Made by a program: the position numbers and the translations under genes. This document shows, in pieces, positions 1 through 10,545 of a DNA stretch of 64,000 nucleotides (position 1 is its first letter; the number at the start of each line of letters is the position of its first letter). The stretch covers positions 45,277,858 to 45,341,857 of the forward strand of contig NC_073696.1 in assembly GCF_029784165.1 (NCBI RefSeq), read 5' to 3'. The notes beneath the pieces were generated by a model, which saw nothing but the letters and a program-made list of their open reading frames with translations, made no database searches and had not been told where the DNA came from. Source of the stretch: Wyeomyia smithii. Its lineage: Eukaryota > Arthropoda > Insecta > Diptera > Culicidae.

Positions 1-1865
1 TTCATTGCAAATGTCAGTTCCCCCGCTGAGACGGCTCGCTGTCTTATCGACCTGCACCTCGATACCCTGGAGGGTTGATTGACATGCACAGTTGTGTTCG
101 CTCTATAATTTTCTGTCCGGCACGCTGACATCCCATAAAGTGCATTTAATATGAAACGCATCACCACGCTAATAAATCTCATTCACGTTTTATGGAAGAG
201 GTATGAATGCACGGATTCTTCGAAGCAGACGCAACACCGTACGCGCCGTCCAAGTATTCTGGAGCGGCTTCAATGAATTTCAATTAAAGCCACTTCTATT
301 TCAAATCCGTTTTTGCCTAGCTAGCTTACAGCAAAAGTTCACCAGAGCTCGACCGGGCAGTCCGAAGTGATATGTTCAACAACGTTTCAATCGCTCATTT
401 CAGCTAACTGCGGGCTATTTTCACGCTTGTCTCGGTGCTAGTAGCAAGTTACGTGCTGCCATTCAACACTTCGTATATGGTTTCTAAAATTGGCTGTCAA
501 CTATAATCGAATTATTCTATTGCACGATAGCCTGATGGGAAAATTTGCTACAGTTCCCATGCATGAGCATTTTTACCTAGTTTTAATCAGTATGAATGTA
601 AAGATTAGAAATGTCGAGGTTCCATTGCACTAAAAACTGCGAAAGGTACTCAAACACTCCATCTGGACGTTAGGATATTCCCGCAATAGGCGGCTGGATG
701 TCGGCCTGAGGCTAACGGCTGCTGTTTATTCATGGTTGCGAATGTCCCGGGTTCGCCTGTCAATATGTTACTCCTCAGCCTGGACGGCCTGGAAATAGCT
801 ACAAAACTCTCCAGTCTCGCAGTAGAAATCACGGGTTGTGAAAGTCAAAAGTCATCATTTTGCCACTCATATGAAACTTAGCCAGCAGCTTTAGTCATTT
901 TACATGTCTAGTTCAGTTCGCATTCTGATTCCGCTGGGTCTCTGATGAACGGGCCGAGGTGAAATGAGCTCATTTCAGAGATGTTGATCTTTTATCTGAT
1001 GGAAGTCCGGGTACAATTTCTGGCTGCCCAAAGCTATTTTTCATTCATTCAGAGCGGCCACCGTTCTATCGCCGTCGCCGCCGTAGAGACACTCACAGAA
1101 ACGGTTAAAGCTGACGGGTGAGTGGAATGAAACTCGCAAACGAGATGTGATATTGGAGATGCAAATTAATCCTTTTTTTCTTGTTACTGTTGGATAAGCT
1201 GATGAGCTGAGTCGGAAAACTGTGGAGAAATGTTGTGAATGTTTGAAAAGATAAGATTACTTTTCCATTGGCGTAGAATATTACTTATGGGACCAAGACT
1301 TTGTTGTTTTTGACCTGGAATGTAACGTGAATGATGGATTTTAACGAGAAGAAGTAAAATTTTGTTTTAATTAAACAAAAACAATTAATTAGGTACTGAA
1401 AAATATAAATGATTTAGAGCAAACCAAATTGGCCAAATGATCTGAAAATACGCAAAACGTCAGACGACCATTATTGATTAGAATGAAACATGGAACAAGT
1501 ATTTCATTTAACAACCTGAGTATTTTCCACGGAAGGGGGATTTTTTCAAATTCAAGAGTAATTTTTTAGAAGGGCCTATGCATTTTGGCACGATGGAGTA
1601 ATGATAGACAATTTTTCTATTGAAGGTTAAATTTTTGAAAAAAATATCAACGGTTGTTCGGACAAAAATGACATTAATTTGTCGATTCTCTCAAAAAGTT
1701 TTTGGTGCGGAAAATCATCGTCCATAGCTTGACAATTTTTCACTCCGAAAGTCGGAATGGCGGAATCTTATACTTTCTACTAATTAACTACCAAATGAAG
1801 AGAAATAACACTACAACTCGGCAATTCCTGACCAATGATAGTCTGGATCATCAAGTGAGGTTACC
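1..1865. other. No supported gene
   Basis: AT-rich sequence without a convincing gene. The first 75 bases are open in frame 1 and end in a TGA, which could be the tail of an exon beginning outside the window, but nothing in it was recognised. The rest shows no long open frame and no clear inverted repeat. Probably intronic or intergenic. Confidence 0.5.
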
Positions 1866-1869
1866 AATA

Positions 1870-2457
1870 TAACGAGTACCCGCGTCATAAATCTCACATG
1901 CTTCTTTGTTTTGCCGACGACATCGATATCATCGGTATCGACCGTAGTGAAGGAGGCCTTCGTACTTTTTTAGAGGGAAGCAGTGAGATTGGGACTTGTC
2001 ATTAACTCTGCCAAACGAGCGTGAGAGTTCCCGTGGTGTTTGTGCTGAAATGGAGATAGATGAGGAACGATTTGAAGTGGTTGACAAATTCGTTTATCTT
2101 GGTACGCTAGTGACATGTGATAACGATATGAGCCGTGAAGTGAAACGACGAGTTGCAGTCCCGGTGGTCCTTTACGGACATGAAGCATGGACGCTGAAGG
2201 AAGCTGATCGACGAGTGCTCGGAGTTTTTGAGCGTATAGTTCTGCGGTCGATACTTGGCGGTGAATTGGAAGATGGAGTGTGGTGCAGGCGCATGAATCA
2301 CGAGCTGTACCAGGTATACAAACATGCTGATATAGTGAAGGTAATACAGCGGGGCAGGCTACAGTGGGCTGGACATTTAGCCAGAATGCCTGACGAGAGA
2401 GCCGCCAAAACTATCTTCAGTAGAAAACCAGGAATTCGTTCGGCCCTAGACCGGTGA
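1870..2457 (+). mobile_element. Decayed LINE reverse transcriptase fragment (RTE-like)
   Basis: This is the 3' part of a non-LTR retrotransposon polymerase. A reverse transcriptase catalytic box, FADDIDIIG, is readable at about 1910-1936 (frame 2). The reading then shifts to frame 1, where about 2070-2440 gives the thumb and C-terminal region: VYLGTLVT, VVLYGHEAWTLKEADRR, WCRRMNHELYQVY and GRLQWAGHLARMPDER. These motifs are typical of mosquito LINEs in which an arginine-rich WAGHLARM block follows the RT. The clade call (RTE-like) is inferred from memory of family motifs. The piece is 5'-truncated, frameshifted and has in-frame stops, so it is dead. The minus-strand LINE at 5.7-7.7 kb shares the RRMNHEL motif and is probably from a related family. 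Confidence 0.85.
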
Positions 2458-2459
2458 GC

Positions 2460-3890
2460 GGTCCGTTAGTCAAAAAAGTAAGTGAAGTAAGTACTCGCGT
2501 TCTACTCGGTGTTGGTAAACGTAATACGAAGTTTCTTCCTGTTTTTAGTGTTCTTTCGTTTCTCGATTATTTCCGGCATTGTAACGGGTTGGCCAAAACT
2601 TTCCAAAATTGTACAAGGAAATCGTTTTTGCTGTTGGAACGGTTTGCGCGAAGGAACCATTCAGCTTCGGTACTTGGTTCCATGAGACGGCGTACTCTCT
2701 TCAGTCAAAAAAACTTCATCTCCTGGAACCGAGTTGCAAGCCCGTTCGAAGTTATTTAACCATCTTTCCGCCATACATGAATCTGCACCTGCAAACATTG
2801 GAACTATACGACGAAAGTTAGAGAATAATCCCAAGCACTTGTTTAACTGCTTAACTGATTGGTCGGAAATGGCGAGCTTTGGTCTTTTCCTCCTTTCACT
2901 AACTGCAAAGCCTAGAAGCTCGATTTCGGTAAAACAGACCGTCGAAGAACACGGCCAGGTTTGTCAGTTCTTAAGACAATCGAAAATGAATACGGGGTAT
3001 TGCTCAACTGAAGAATGCCCGCGGATACCAGCTCTATAATTATGCTCTAAACTTCAACTCTACCGGAATACGACAACCATCTCGGACCGAAACACCGGAA
3101 TTTATGAAATTTTCGCGTAATTCTCATTGATCATTTTGAGCAGCTCGTGTTTATGGACTTATTCCAGCCTTGGATTAATCAGAAATTCGTCTAATATGTC
3201 GATTGAATAAATTTCCGGTAGAACCACTATCAATATGTGAGTTATTTGTGCAAAAGGGATGATTTTCCGGAGCCCGATATTCCGCTCTTGCAGCCACTCC
3301 ATCAATTCGGCCTTGTTTAGCCGGTTGGCCATCTCGTCAAGAGGATTTAATTGAACATGTTACAATAAAACGCTGCAGTATACAGACATCAAAGTTCTTT
3401 ATTAAGTCACAACGGTTGTACGCACAAAAAGCTAATCATCGTTATAGCTTGACAGTTTGGAAGTATTGCTAGCGGCATGGGAGGAATGAAAAAAAAAACG
3501 GTTCCACACTCTAAAGGAAATACAGTCGGAATAGAGCTTTCTACGCTAGATCTCACCAATACAGATTTGGTCGTGTAACCGTATAAAATCGATTTGTTTT
3601 CAACCACAAAAGATCAAAACAATGGTCGCAGTGGTCCAAATCTTACAAAAAAAAAAAAAAACACCATCAAATCAGCTGACACTTGGTATCAAAAAATATA
3701 TCTCCTCTGAATTCTAGTTTATCTGTGGTACTTACATTAACAAACTTTATTTTTTAATAAAAAAACGAATGAAATTAAATTACAAATCGAATAACTAGAA
3801 TAAAAGTTCAGGGTGGCAATATTTTGTTGTTGCTGTGTGTTTCAAGGTAGTGAAAAAGTGAGCAAACCACTCCAGATAGTTCATATTCAT
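2460..3890. other. No supported gene; short poly-A tract
   Basis: Low-complexity AT-rich DNA with a poly-A run at about 3646-3661. The short open frames here lack recognisable domains and have no splice context. Nothing else supported. Confidence 0.5.
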
Positions 3891-3894
3891 GGAT

Positions 3895-5515
3895 CCCCAG
3901 GGCTCCAATGCGTCAAACGGTTTAAAAAATAATTGTATTTTGAGCAATTCTTGATCTTTTTAATGATATATTTTTTATAATACCGTTTTGATTCAAAAAT
4001 AGAACAGTCTCAAACTTCGAACACTTCAGAATAATAACCGAATTATTATGGTAATGATAGGTAAAGCAAAGCAAAGCCTTGGTGCTACATTTCGGATTCG
4101 GAACTTGACCTTCTGTTTACTATACACAGACTTCGCAGCCAACCGTTAAGTGTACAGGACAATTACGGGGCTAGCGCTACGATCCTACTGACACTAACAG
4201 TCTCTCCCGAGACAAGACTCGAACCTACGACGGCTGGCTTGTTAGGCCAGCATCGTACCTCAAGACCAGCTGGGGAGGCTGATTGTTATAAATCGATGAT
4301 AGGTATGAATGTTATAAACGATTTCGTTCCTTGGAATGTCCTGCATCCAGTGATAAATAGCTCTTTACTGTAGGACTACTTCCAGGCAATCAGCAGGCGT
4401 TGAAAAAAGTGACAGTCAGTATTCGGATTGTTTACCTATCTATCGCTTAGCGATTACGTTGAAGTGTTGAAATTGGAATCAAATCTGTGTCCTGATTTTT
4501 CGTTATTTTCATATACAAGACATGTTTAAATCTTTATAAATAGCATTCAATTGCAACAATAATAAAATAACCAACATGCTAAACCTTCGACATCGATGAG
4601 AAAACTATTTTTTCGTTGATATTTTAGTGCAAAAAGTTACAACATAGCTTAAGTTTTCGAAATATGATGCAGTACGGTACATTTATTGAATTTGTCCTTA
4701 AACCCTCTACAAACAGCACGTAGTTTTAAAGAGGAATAATAGAGCTTCCATTTGAAATAAAAAGAAAAAAAACCGCCACCTTAGATCTCGCAGCCAAGTT
4801 AGATTTTATCAGAAAAACGTGTTTTCAAGCTAGTCTTTTCGTCGATATTATTTAGCTAGGGATAAAAAAAATTGATTATTTTATCTTGACAACTGCGCCG
4901 GCATACACGTTAAGCAAATGTTTTTCTGATTTTTCAAGAAATACCTGGTTTATACTATTTCACGAGTTTTTTTATTGTAGTTTATTAATGAAAACAAAAG
5001 TTTACAAAAAAATGTAATAAGCAAATTTTTTAACTCATGGAACTCACAAAATACTGTAGAACTGTCAAAACGTATTCTTTCCGTGGCAAGCAGCTGTAAT
5101 ATTTATGGGTCCCTTTGATTGTTTACACATTTTCCGTTCAAAGATTTACAAATCTTAAATGCCATTGTGTTTCCTTGATTTACAATTGCCCATTCGTAAA
5201 ATAAATCAAACAGTGCATCAAAAATGAATCAAACTTTCTTTTAGCAAACGTCGAAGAGGTTGCTCAAAATTTACGGAACGCTTAAATGAACTTGTTCAAA
5301 AACATGTTTTTCTGATAAAATTCAAAATGGCGGCGATATCCAAGGTGGCAGCCATTTTTCCACTTCAAATAAAAGCCCTACAATTCTTCTTCCAAACGTC
5401 GCGACGTGTTGTTTGTAGAGGGCTTAATGACAAATTCAACAGGAATGAATCAATTAAAGATCAAGAACTGCTCAAAATATAACTTTTTAAATCAATTGAC
5501 CGCTTGAAGCGTTAA
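3895..5515. repeat. Large imperfect inverted-repeat (foldback) element
   Basis: Sequence at 3905-3985 and 4680-4830 reappears in reverse complement at about 5290-5505. Matching blocks include a TTTTGAGCARTTCTTGATCTTT box, a CCCTCTACAAACARCACGT box, a GCCACCTTRGATMTCGC box and a TTTTATCAGAAAAACRTGTTTT box. The left arm is split by extra DNA holding a younger SINE at 4064-4295. This is the layout of a non-autonomous DNA transposon or foldback element. The termini are not sharp and no target duplication was found, so the superfamily is open. Confidence 0.6.
4064..4295 (-). mobile_element. tRNA-derived SINE, family 1 (full copy)
   Basis: On the minus strand the unit begins with a tRNA-like head. 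It contains a box-B-type GGTTCGAGTCTTG and the GGCCTAACAAGCCAG stem, and ends in a CTTTGCTTTGCTTTA tail. It is flanked by a 10-bp direct duplication ATGATAGGTA at 4054-4063 and 4296-4305. The duplication marks retrotransposition by a LINE machinery. Three further copies lie at 8036-8093, 20323-20537 and 29785-29995. It does not encode protein. The family name is not certain. Confidence 0.85.
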
Positions 5516-5699
5516 GAGTCCATCAACATGCCATCAATATGAACTAACGAAAATGGTTTTCTCATTTTTTCGCTACTTTTAATCACTTAGACACAAAAAT
5601 TTACTTTTTGAAAGACCTTGTGTCACCAGAAGCGATGGAAAAAAACGACTATCGATTATTAATTCAGTCAAACCAAGGTTATGAAGCGTCGACAGCGTC

Positions 5700-7730
5700 G
5701 TCAGTATGTGAGTAAATAAGTATCGGTGTTGGTACACTCTCTTCGCCTTCCTTCTTACCTTACCAATCAGACGAGAGCCGTGGTGGCTCGTGCTGTATCA
5801 AGAAGTTGTCGTCATGTTGCTCGGTTTAAAGCTATGTTTCGCCAGTTACCCAAGCGTCTTATCACCCGCAAGTCTCCTCCGATCTGGTCGAGCCATCGCG
5901 CACGCTGCGCCTCTCTATTTCTGGTGCCAGCAGGGTTGCTGAAAAGAAGTGATTGTCGTCCGATTATTGACTTTCGCCAGGTGTTCAATGGGTTTCTCTC
6001 CAAGTAGCGCGTGCAGCTCGTGGTTCATGCGTCGTCTCCATTCTCCGTCGTCCGTCTGTATTCCACCGTAGATAGTCCGCAGCACCGGTCTCATCAGGGT
6101 TTTATACAGCGTCAATTTCATGCGTCGTCGCACTCGTTTCGATCGAAGTGTCTTCCGAAGTGAACAGTATGCACGATTTCCAGCCTGGATGCGTCTCTGG
6201 ATCTCTTTGCTGGTGTGCTCATCGCCGTCAACTGAGACTTGAGTTGGGAGGCTGATGTTGTTCTCCTTGCAGTCTCTCGCTCGCATGTATTTCGTTTTCG
6301 ACGCATTTATTCGCAGTCCGATTTTTCTGGCTTCGGTTTTCAGTCGGGCGTAAGTTTCCTCCACCGTCGCAAAGTTACGTGTTAAGGGCTATTCCCACTG
6401 CTTCCGTTCCGGGACTTTTCATGCATTCACACTGCTCCGTGCTTGAACCGTGCCTGCGCTGCGCTCTGGCTGAGAAATGTTGATGTGTGTATGTGAAAGA
6501 GCGTCTTTCTCTTTTTTTCATACCGCAGCACACTCCGCGCGAAATATGTCACTACAACATACACGCATCCACCCGAGTGCCTTCCGTGCACTCTCCGGCC
6601 AACACAAAGTATCGTCGGCAACGATAATTTTTCTCTCGCACTGCGGCAGCACGACGGCAACTCAACGCTGCCCCGGTCTGGGCACGGCGCGTCGGTGTGA
6701 ATGCGTACATAAGAACGCATGCAATCAATCTCAAACGAGCCCGGACGACACACGGAACAGCCACGGCCCGGTCCCGGCCCGGTCCCGGAACGGAAGCAGT
6801 GGGAATAGCCCTTTATGATGTCACGTAACCTACGTAACCACGTAAGCCTAGAAGCTGAACACACCTTGTGAAAATCGTGCCTCTCGTGTCGATACCCGCC
6901 CTTAGGTTCACACCCTCAAGGGCGATTATAAATAGCAAACAGGAAAGTCCATCACCTTGTCTTAACCATCTGCGCGATTCAAAAGGGCTCGAGAGTATCC
7001 CCGAAACACGCACGTAGCACACCACTTGCGCCATGGTGGCCTTGATCAGTCGAGTCAGTTTATTCGTAAATCCGTTGTCGTGCATGATCTGCCATAGCTG
7101 TTCTCGATCAACTGTATCATAGGCCGCCGTGAAGTCGATGAAGATGTGATGTGTGGGCACGTTGTACTCGCGACATTTCTGTAAGATCTGTCGGATCGAG
7201 AAGATCTAATCAGTGGCCCGGGCTTCCATGAAACCCGCTTGGTACTGGTCCACGAACCTCCTGGTTAAAGGAGATAGACGGCGGAACAGGATATGTGAGA
7301 ATATTTTGTAGGCGGCATTGATTAGCCAGATACCGCGGTAGTTGTAGATGGGACAGACGACTCTCTCCATTCACTCGCCATGCAGCTTTTCCTCCTCCAA
7401 ATTCCTGGAAATGAGCCATTGCAGCGCTCTAGCCAGCGCCTCTACCCCATGTTTGAAGAACTCGCTCGGCAGTCTGTCTTTGCCTGCGGCTTTGTTGATT
7501 TCAGCTTCCCGATCTTACGAAGAACTTCATAAATATCGGGGGCTGGTACTCAGTCATCTGTCAAAAGTTTTGAGCGCAAAGTTACCACATTTAGGTAGTG
7601 CTTCGAATATCCGCACTGCGGTTGGTGCGTACGTTTGTAATGTCTGAGAAGAACCGGCCGTCGATGAAAACATGGCCAATTTGGTTTGGTTCGTTAGTCA
7701 GGTGATATCCAGGTGGTTTTTTGGATGTCC
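5700..7730 (-). mobile_element. RTE-like LINE, decayed, interrupted by a MITE
   Basis: Read on the minus strand, motifs run in the order expected of an endonuclease/RT polyprotein. The end of the endonuclease, NQIGHVFIDGRFFSDITNV, lies near 7620-7700. RT blocks follow: KDRLPSEFFKHG near 7450-7490, IYNYRGIWLINAAYKIF near 7310-7360, FIDFTAAYDTVDREQLW near 7080-7145 and LRQGDGLSCLLF near 6925-6965. The thumb region (ARLKTEARKIGLRINASKTKY; RRMNHELHALLGEKPIEHL) is at 5980-6360, and the C-terminus (AQRARWLDQIGGDLR) at about 5850-5920. A TAG breaks the frame near 7208, and several frameshifts and a lost stretch between endonuclease and RT show it is inactive. The YADD-equivalent box is degraded beside the inserted MITE at 6385-6812. 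Confidence 0.85.
6385..6812. mobile_element. MITE with 31-bp terminal inverted repeats and TTA duplication
   Basis: The left end AGGGCTATTCCCACTGCTTC is repeated in perfect reverse complement at the right end; the match continues to about 31 bp (6385-6415 versus 6782-6812). The trinucleotide TTA directly flanks both ends (6382-6384, 6813-6815). A 3-bp TTA/TWA duplication is characteristic of PIF/Harbinger elements. The 428-bp body has no convincing transposase; its open frames are in GC-rich CCCGG/CGGCAG sequence. It sits inside, and so is younger than, the RTE-like LINE. Confidence 0.9.
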
Positions 7731-7809
7731 TTTCGGGGAAAGAAGGTACTTCGGACTGCCAGTCTTCGGGAAGCTGCGAAGTTGACGCATCGCTAGCCGT
7801 TGTCGTTTG

Positions 7810-7990
7810 TTACGGTGTGTAGCTCTATTTATCCCCTTTCTAGAACTGCTTAAATATTGTAAATCGGTTGATAAATGACTGAGTTAAACAAAAAACTATT
7901 CGATGAGGTCAAAACCATAACTTCAGATTTTGGGGGTGTTTGTAAAATTTCTAGTATGAGCGAATGTTATACTCAACAAGACCTACAACC
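7810..7990. repeat. Dispersed repeat, copy A (uninterrupted site)
   Basis: This stretch, with its GATTTTGGGGGTGTTTGTAA box and the following GAATGTTATACTCAACAAG, matches 54790-54966. The next bases here (AGGTCACTTCAGAAG, about 7995) match sequence on the far side of the mariner-type element at 56102. This copy therefore looks like the empty target site of that insertion. It does not encode protein. Confidence 0.65.
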
Positions 7991-8035
7991 TACACTAGGT
8001 CACTTCAGAAGTTCTAAATCGCTGTAGCACAGTGT

Positions 8036-8093
8036 AATAAACAGAAGGTCGAGTTCCGAATCGGAATGTAGCACCAAGGCTTTGCTTTGCTTA
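8036..8093 (+). mobile_element. SINE family 1, 3'-end fragment
   Basis: About 58 bp match the 3' end of the SINE family found at 4064-4295: AATAAACAGAAGGTCGAG, then CCGAATCGGAATGTAGCACC, then the GCTTTGCTTTGCTT tail. The tRNA-like head is absent, so this is a 5'-truncated copy. Confidence 0.75.
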
Positions 8094-8260
8094 CAAAATC
8101 AATTTAGCAACAGACTTGATTCCGGGCGGTATTTGTTTTCTTCGTTCGTACGAGGACTTATTCATTAAAATCTAAGGTAAAGGTCTAGAAAATTAACATA
8201 GCCTTTAAAATCGGACTTCAGGAAGTCGTGCCTCAAAGTCGTTAAAGTTTTACTTTTATG
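8094..8260. repeat. Dispersed repeat shared with 46.9 kb
   Basis: It contains TAGCAACAGACTTGATTCC, a TACGAGGACTT box and GGTAAAGRTCTA in the same order as 46872-47015. The two copies are diverged and in direct orientation. Family unknown. Confidence 0.65.
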
Positions 8261-9940
8261 ACCGATGAAAAATAGCATGAATTTTTCGATATCGATTTCT
8301 TATGCCAAATGTCTTAGAAATGCATAATTCGTCAAGATCTGGTGCTGGTTATCTGTGAAGCAGAGAACTGTTGATTTGTCTATATAGTGCTCATTTTTGA
8401 AATAACTAACGGTTTGCTACCTCAATTCTTCTGTGATCGAGCTGAAAGCGGAAGACATTTTTATGATCACATGTTGCTTTAAAACAATTCTTACGCAAAT
8501 ATTTTCTTTATTAAATTGAGAAACGCAAATATAATTAAATAATTTCCTGCTACGTCGGCAAATCGTTTCAAGTCGGGAGTTCTAACATTCACTTTTCCTG
8601 GCACATGCGGGAAACAAATCAAAAGAAGCGCCTTCTGCAATCATATACGTGTTTCTCAATTTCCATTGTCGAAACCGTGCTCGAGTCTAATTTGTTCCTA
8701 TAATGATTTCGTCGAATTAAAATTAATCGACTTTCGACCCTCTCGTACGCTCGTTTCGGCTTCCCTGCATTGGCGACGTGTATAGGAAAAACCTCACCAC
8801 CCTCCTGCTCTTTTTTCTTCTCTTTTATTGGATTATTTAAAAGTGATGATTATGTCATGAATTTTTCCTCGATAAAAAAAACTGCCGGGATTAACGAACG
8901 AAAGCCACTTATCGGAAAGTGACGATGGCATTTTTTTATGTTTTGGCAAAAAATGGAGGCAGCGCGTGTGTTCGCCGTACGAGCGGGAAATCTCGTTATA
9001 GAGGGTTAGATTATGCTGTCCCATAAACAGGATTGACGAATCATGAATGATTAGTGGTTCATGCTCGGAATGTCGAGAAGGGGTGGCCAAATAGGGGTAG
9101 AAAAGTAGGTGTGCTCGGTGTACCATAAGACTACGGTATGAATTTCAAGGATAATGGACGTGTGATAATAAATCAGCGATCGTAGAGCTTTGATATTTCA
9201 ATAGTATTAATGATAATATTAAAAGAGTAACCAATTAAAAGCTCTTTAACCTCGCATATACGAGTATGAAGAATGCACTGCTCTTGCATTCCTTTCACGA
9301 GGTGATAAATGTGCAGCGTACACAAATGCACATTATGTCTGTTCCATTCGTCGTCGTACAAATGCAGTTGAACGCTCCGCTCCGCGTGTACCATGTACCA
9401 GTTTCTCACCTCAGCATCCTCATCGTGTGTATCGTGCATTTCTGTTTATGGCTCACGTGGCCCAATTCGGGGAGGAGGTCGTACCGTACCGGACCACAGC
9501 TCTCAGTACTAGCGCGGTGCGATCTCTCGGTGATTTACATCGCTTACCTGCCGCTGTCTTCGCATTGCTTCGATCTGGAGAATATTTATGTTCGAACCGA
9601 AAAAAAAAACAAATTCTGCCAGTCTTACTGCATTTGCTCATCCAGTAAAGCATATAGACGTACCTACTGGAAAAAGGGCGAAACGTGTTTGTTTTAACGC
9701 TTTCTTCGCCCCGATTCGGCGGCGGCGGCGGCGGCAGCGGCAGTTCGACTGCCCTAAAAGAAGAGAGTGAAGACGACGTGATTCCTTTCGAACGATCCGG
9801 AGCGATGTATTTAAATGCATTCACTTCTCGCTGTGTCGATGTACAATTTACGTGAGCTCTTTTTTTGTCGAAATCAATGTTTGTTTATTGGCTGCAGCTC
9901 GGAAGCAGGCGGCAAGTCTCGTCATCTCATGAATAATATT
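8261..9940. other. No supported gene; CGG microsatellite
   Basis: No coding exon was recognised. Open frames on both strands overlap each other around 9.3-9.8 kb and owe their length to a GC-rich stretch with a (GGC)n run at 9718-9736. Nothing else supported. Confidence 0.45.
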
Positions 9941-9944
9941 TTTT

Positions 9945-10150
9945 GCCTTTCTCCTAGAAAGGTGTAGCAATCACTGGAAAAACCAAAGGTATATAAGTGG
10001 TCCAAATGGCCGAATGTCATATACCACTCGACCCCTTTCGACGAACTGAGCATTTTCTGTATGTATGTATGTATGTGTGTATGTGTGTGTGTGTGTATGT
10101 GCAACTTTTGACGTAGGACTACGTCTAACCGCACTATATCGAGATACATT
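9945..10150. repeat. Dispersed mosquito repeat with TATG/TG microsatellite
   Basis: The unit contains CCTAGAAAGGTGTAGCAATC, ATGGCCGAATGTCATATACC and CGACGAACTGAGCATTTTCT, then a (TATG)n/(TG)n microsatellite at about 10058-10102 and TTGACGTAGGACTACGTC. Close relatives occur at 13320-13400 and 13690-13830 inside the tandem array. Non-coding. Confidence 0.75.
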
Positions 10151-10334
10151 ATGAGGAAACTAAAAACCAAGATGTAACGTCGGAATGAAAGATTTCAAAC
10201 GGTAATTCTGATGTAAACACATGATGGATCACAATAATCAATATGTCGTTGGATTGATAAAATGATGGACAATTTTGTGATTCTTCATATATCATTGTTA
10301 CTTAATTGTTAAACAGTGAAAATTGATGAAAAGT

Positions 10335-10545
10335 TTCAAGGTCGTATTTTTACGAACAATGTACCAATCACATGCGAGCACTCCTGGCACAGACTTCATG
10401 AGTGGACACCAACTGCTTGCTATGACAACCTCTATTCAGTGGCAAAAAAAAATTGGACAGAACCTCCCCGTCCCAACAGGTCAACTGATATTTGCTTCTA
10501 TGAACCTAGACTATTTTGATGTCTTGAAAGTAAAGCTCTTTCGGA
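10335..10545 (+). repeat. Dispersed repeat, copy matching both flanks of the 40-46 kb insertion
   Basis: ACCTCCCCGTCCCAACAGGTCAA at 10460-10482 and neighbouring sequence match the reverse complement of 46447-46565. The continuation TATTTGCTTC...GATGTCTTGAAAGTAAA at 10489-10535 matches the reverse complement of 40050-40108. This copy thus spans, without a break, the point where the hAT-type element inserted near 40.1/46.4 kb. The open frame over it is not supported as a gene. Confidence 0.85.

Noticed and set aside
6427..6864. Overlapping 113-145 aa frames on both strands
   Set aside because: They lie within the GC-rich interior of the PIF/Harbinger-like MITE and extend through its inverted repeats.
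9266..9824. Overlapping frames of 60-143 aa
   Set aside because: Both strands are open because of a GC-rich stretch and a (GGC)n run; no domain or splice support.
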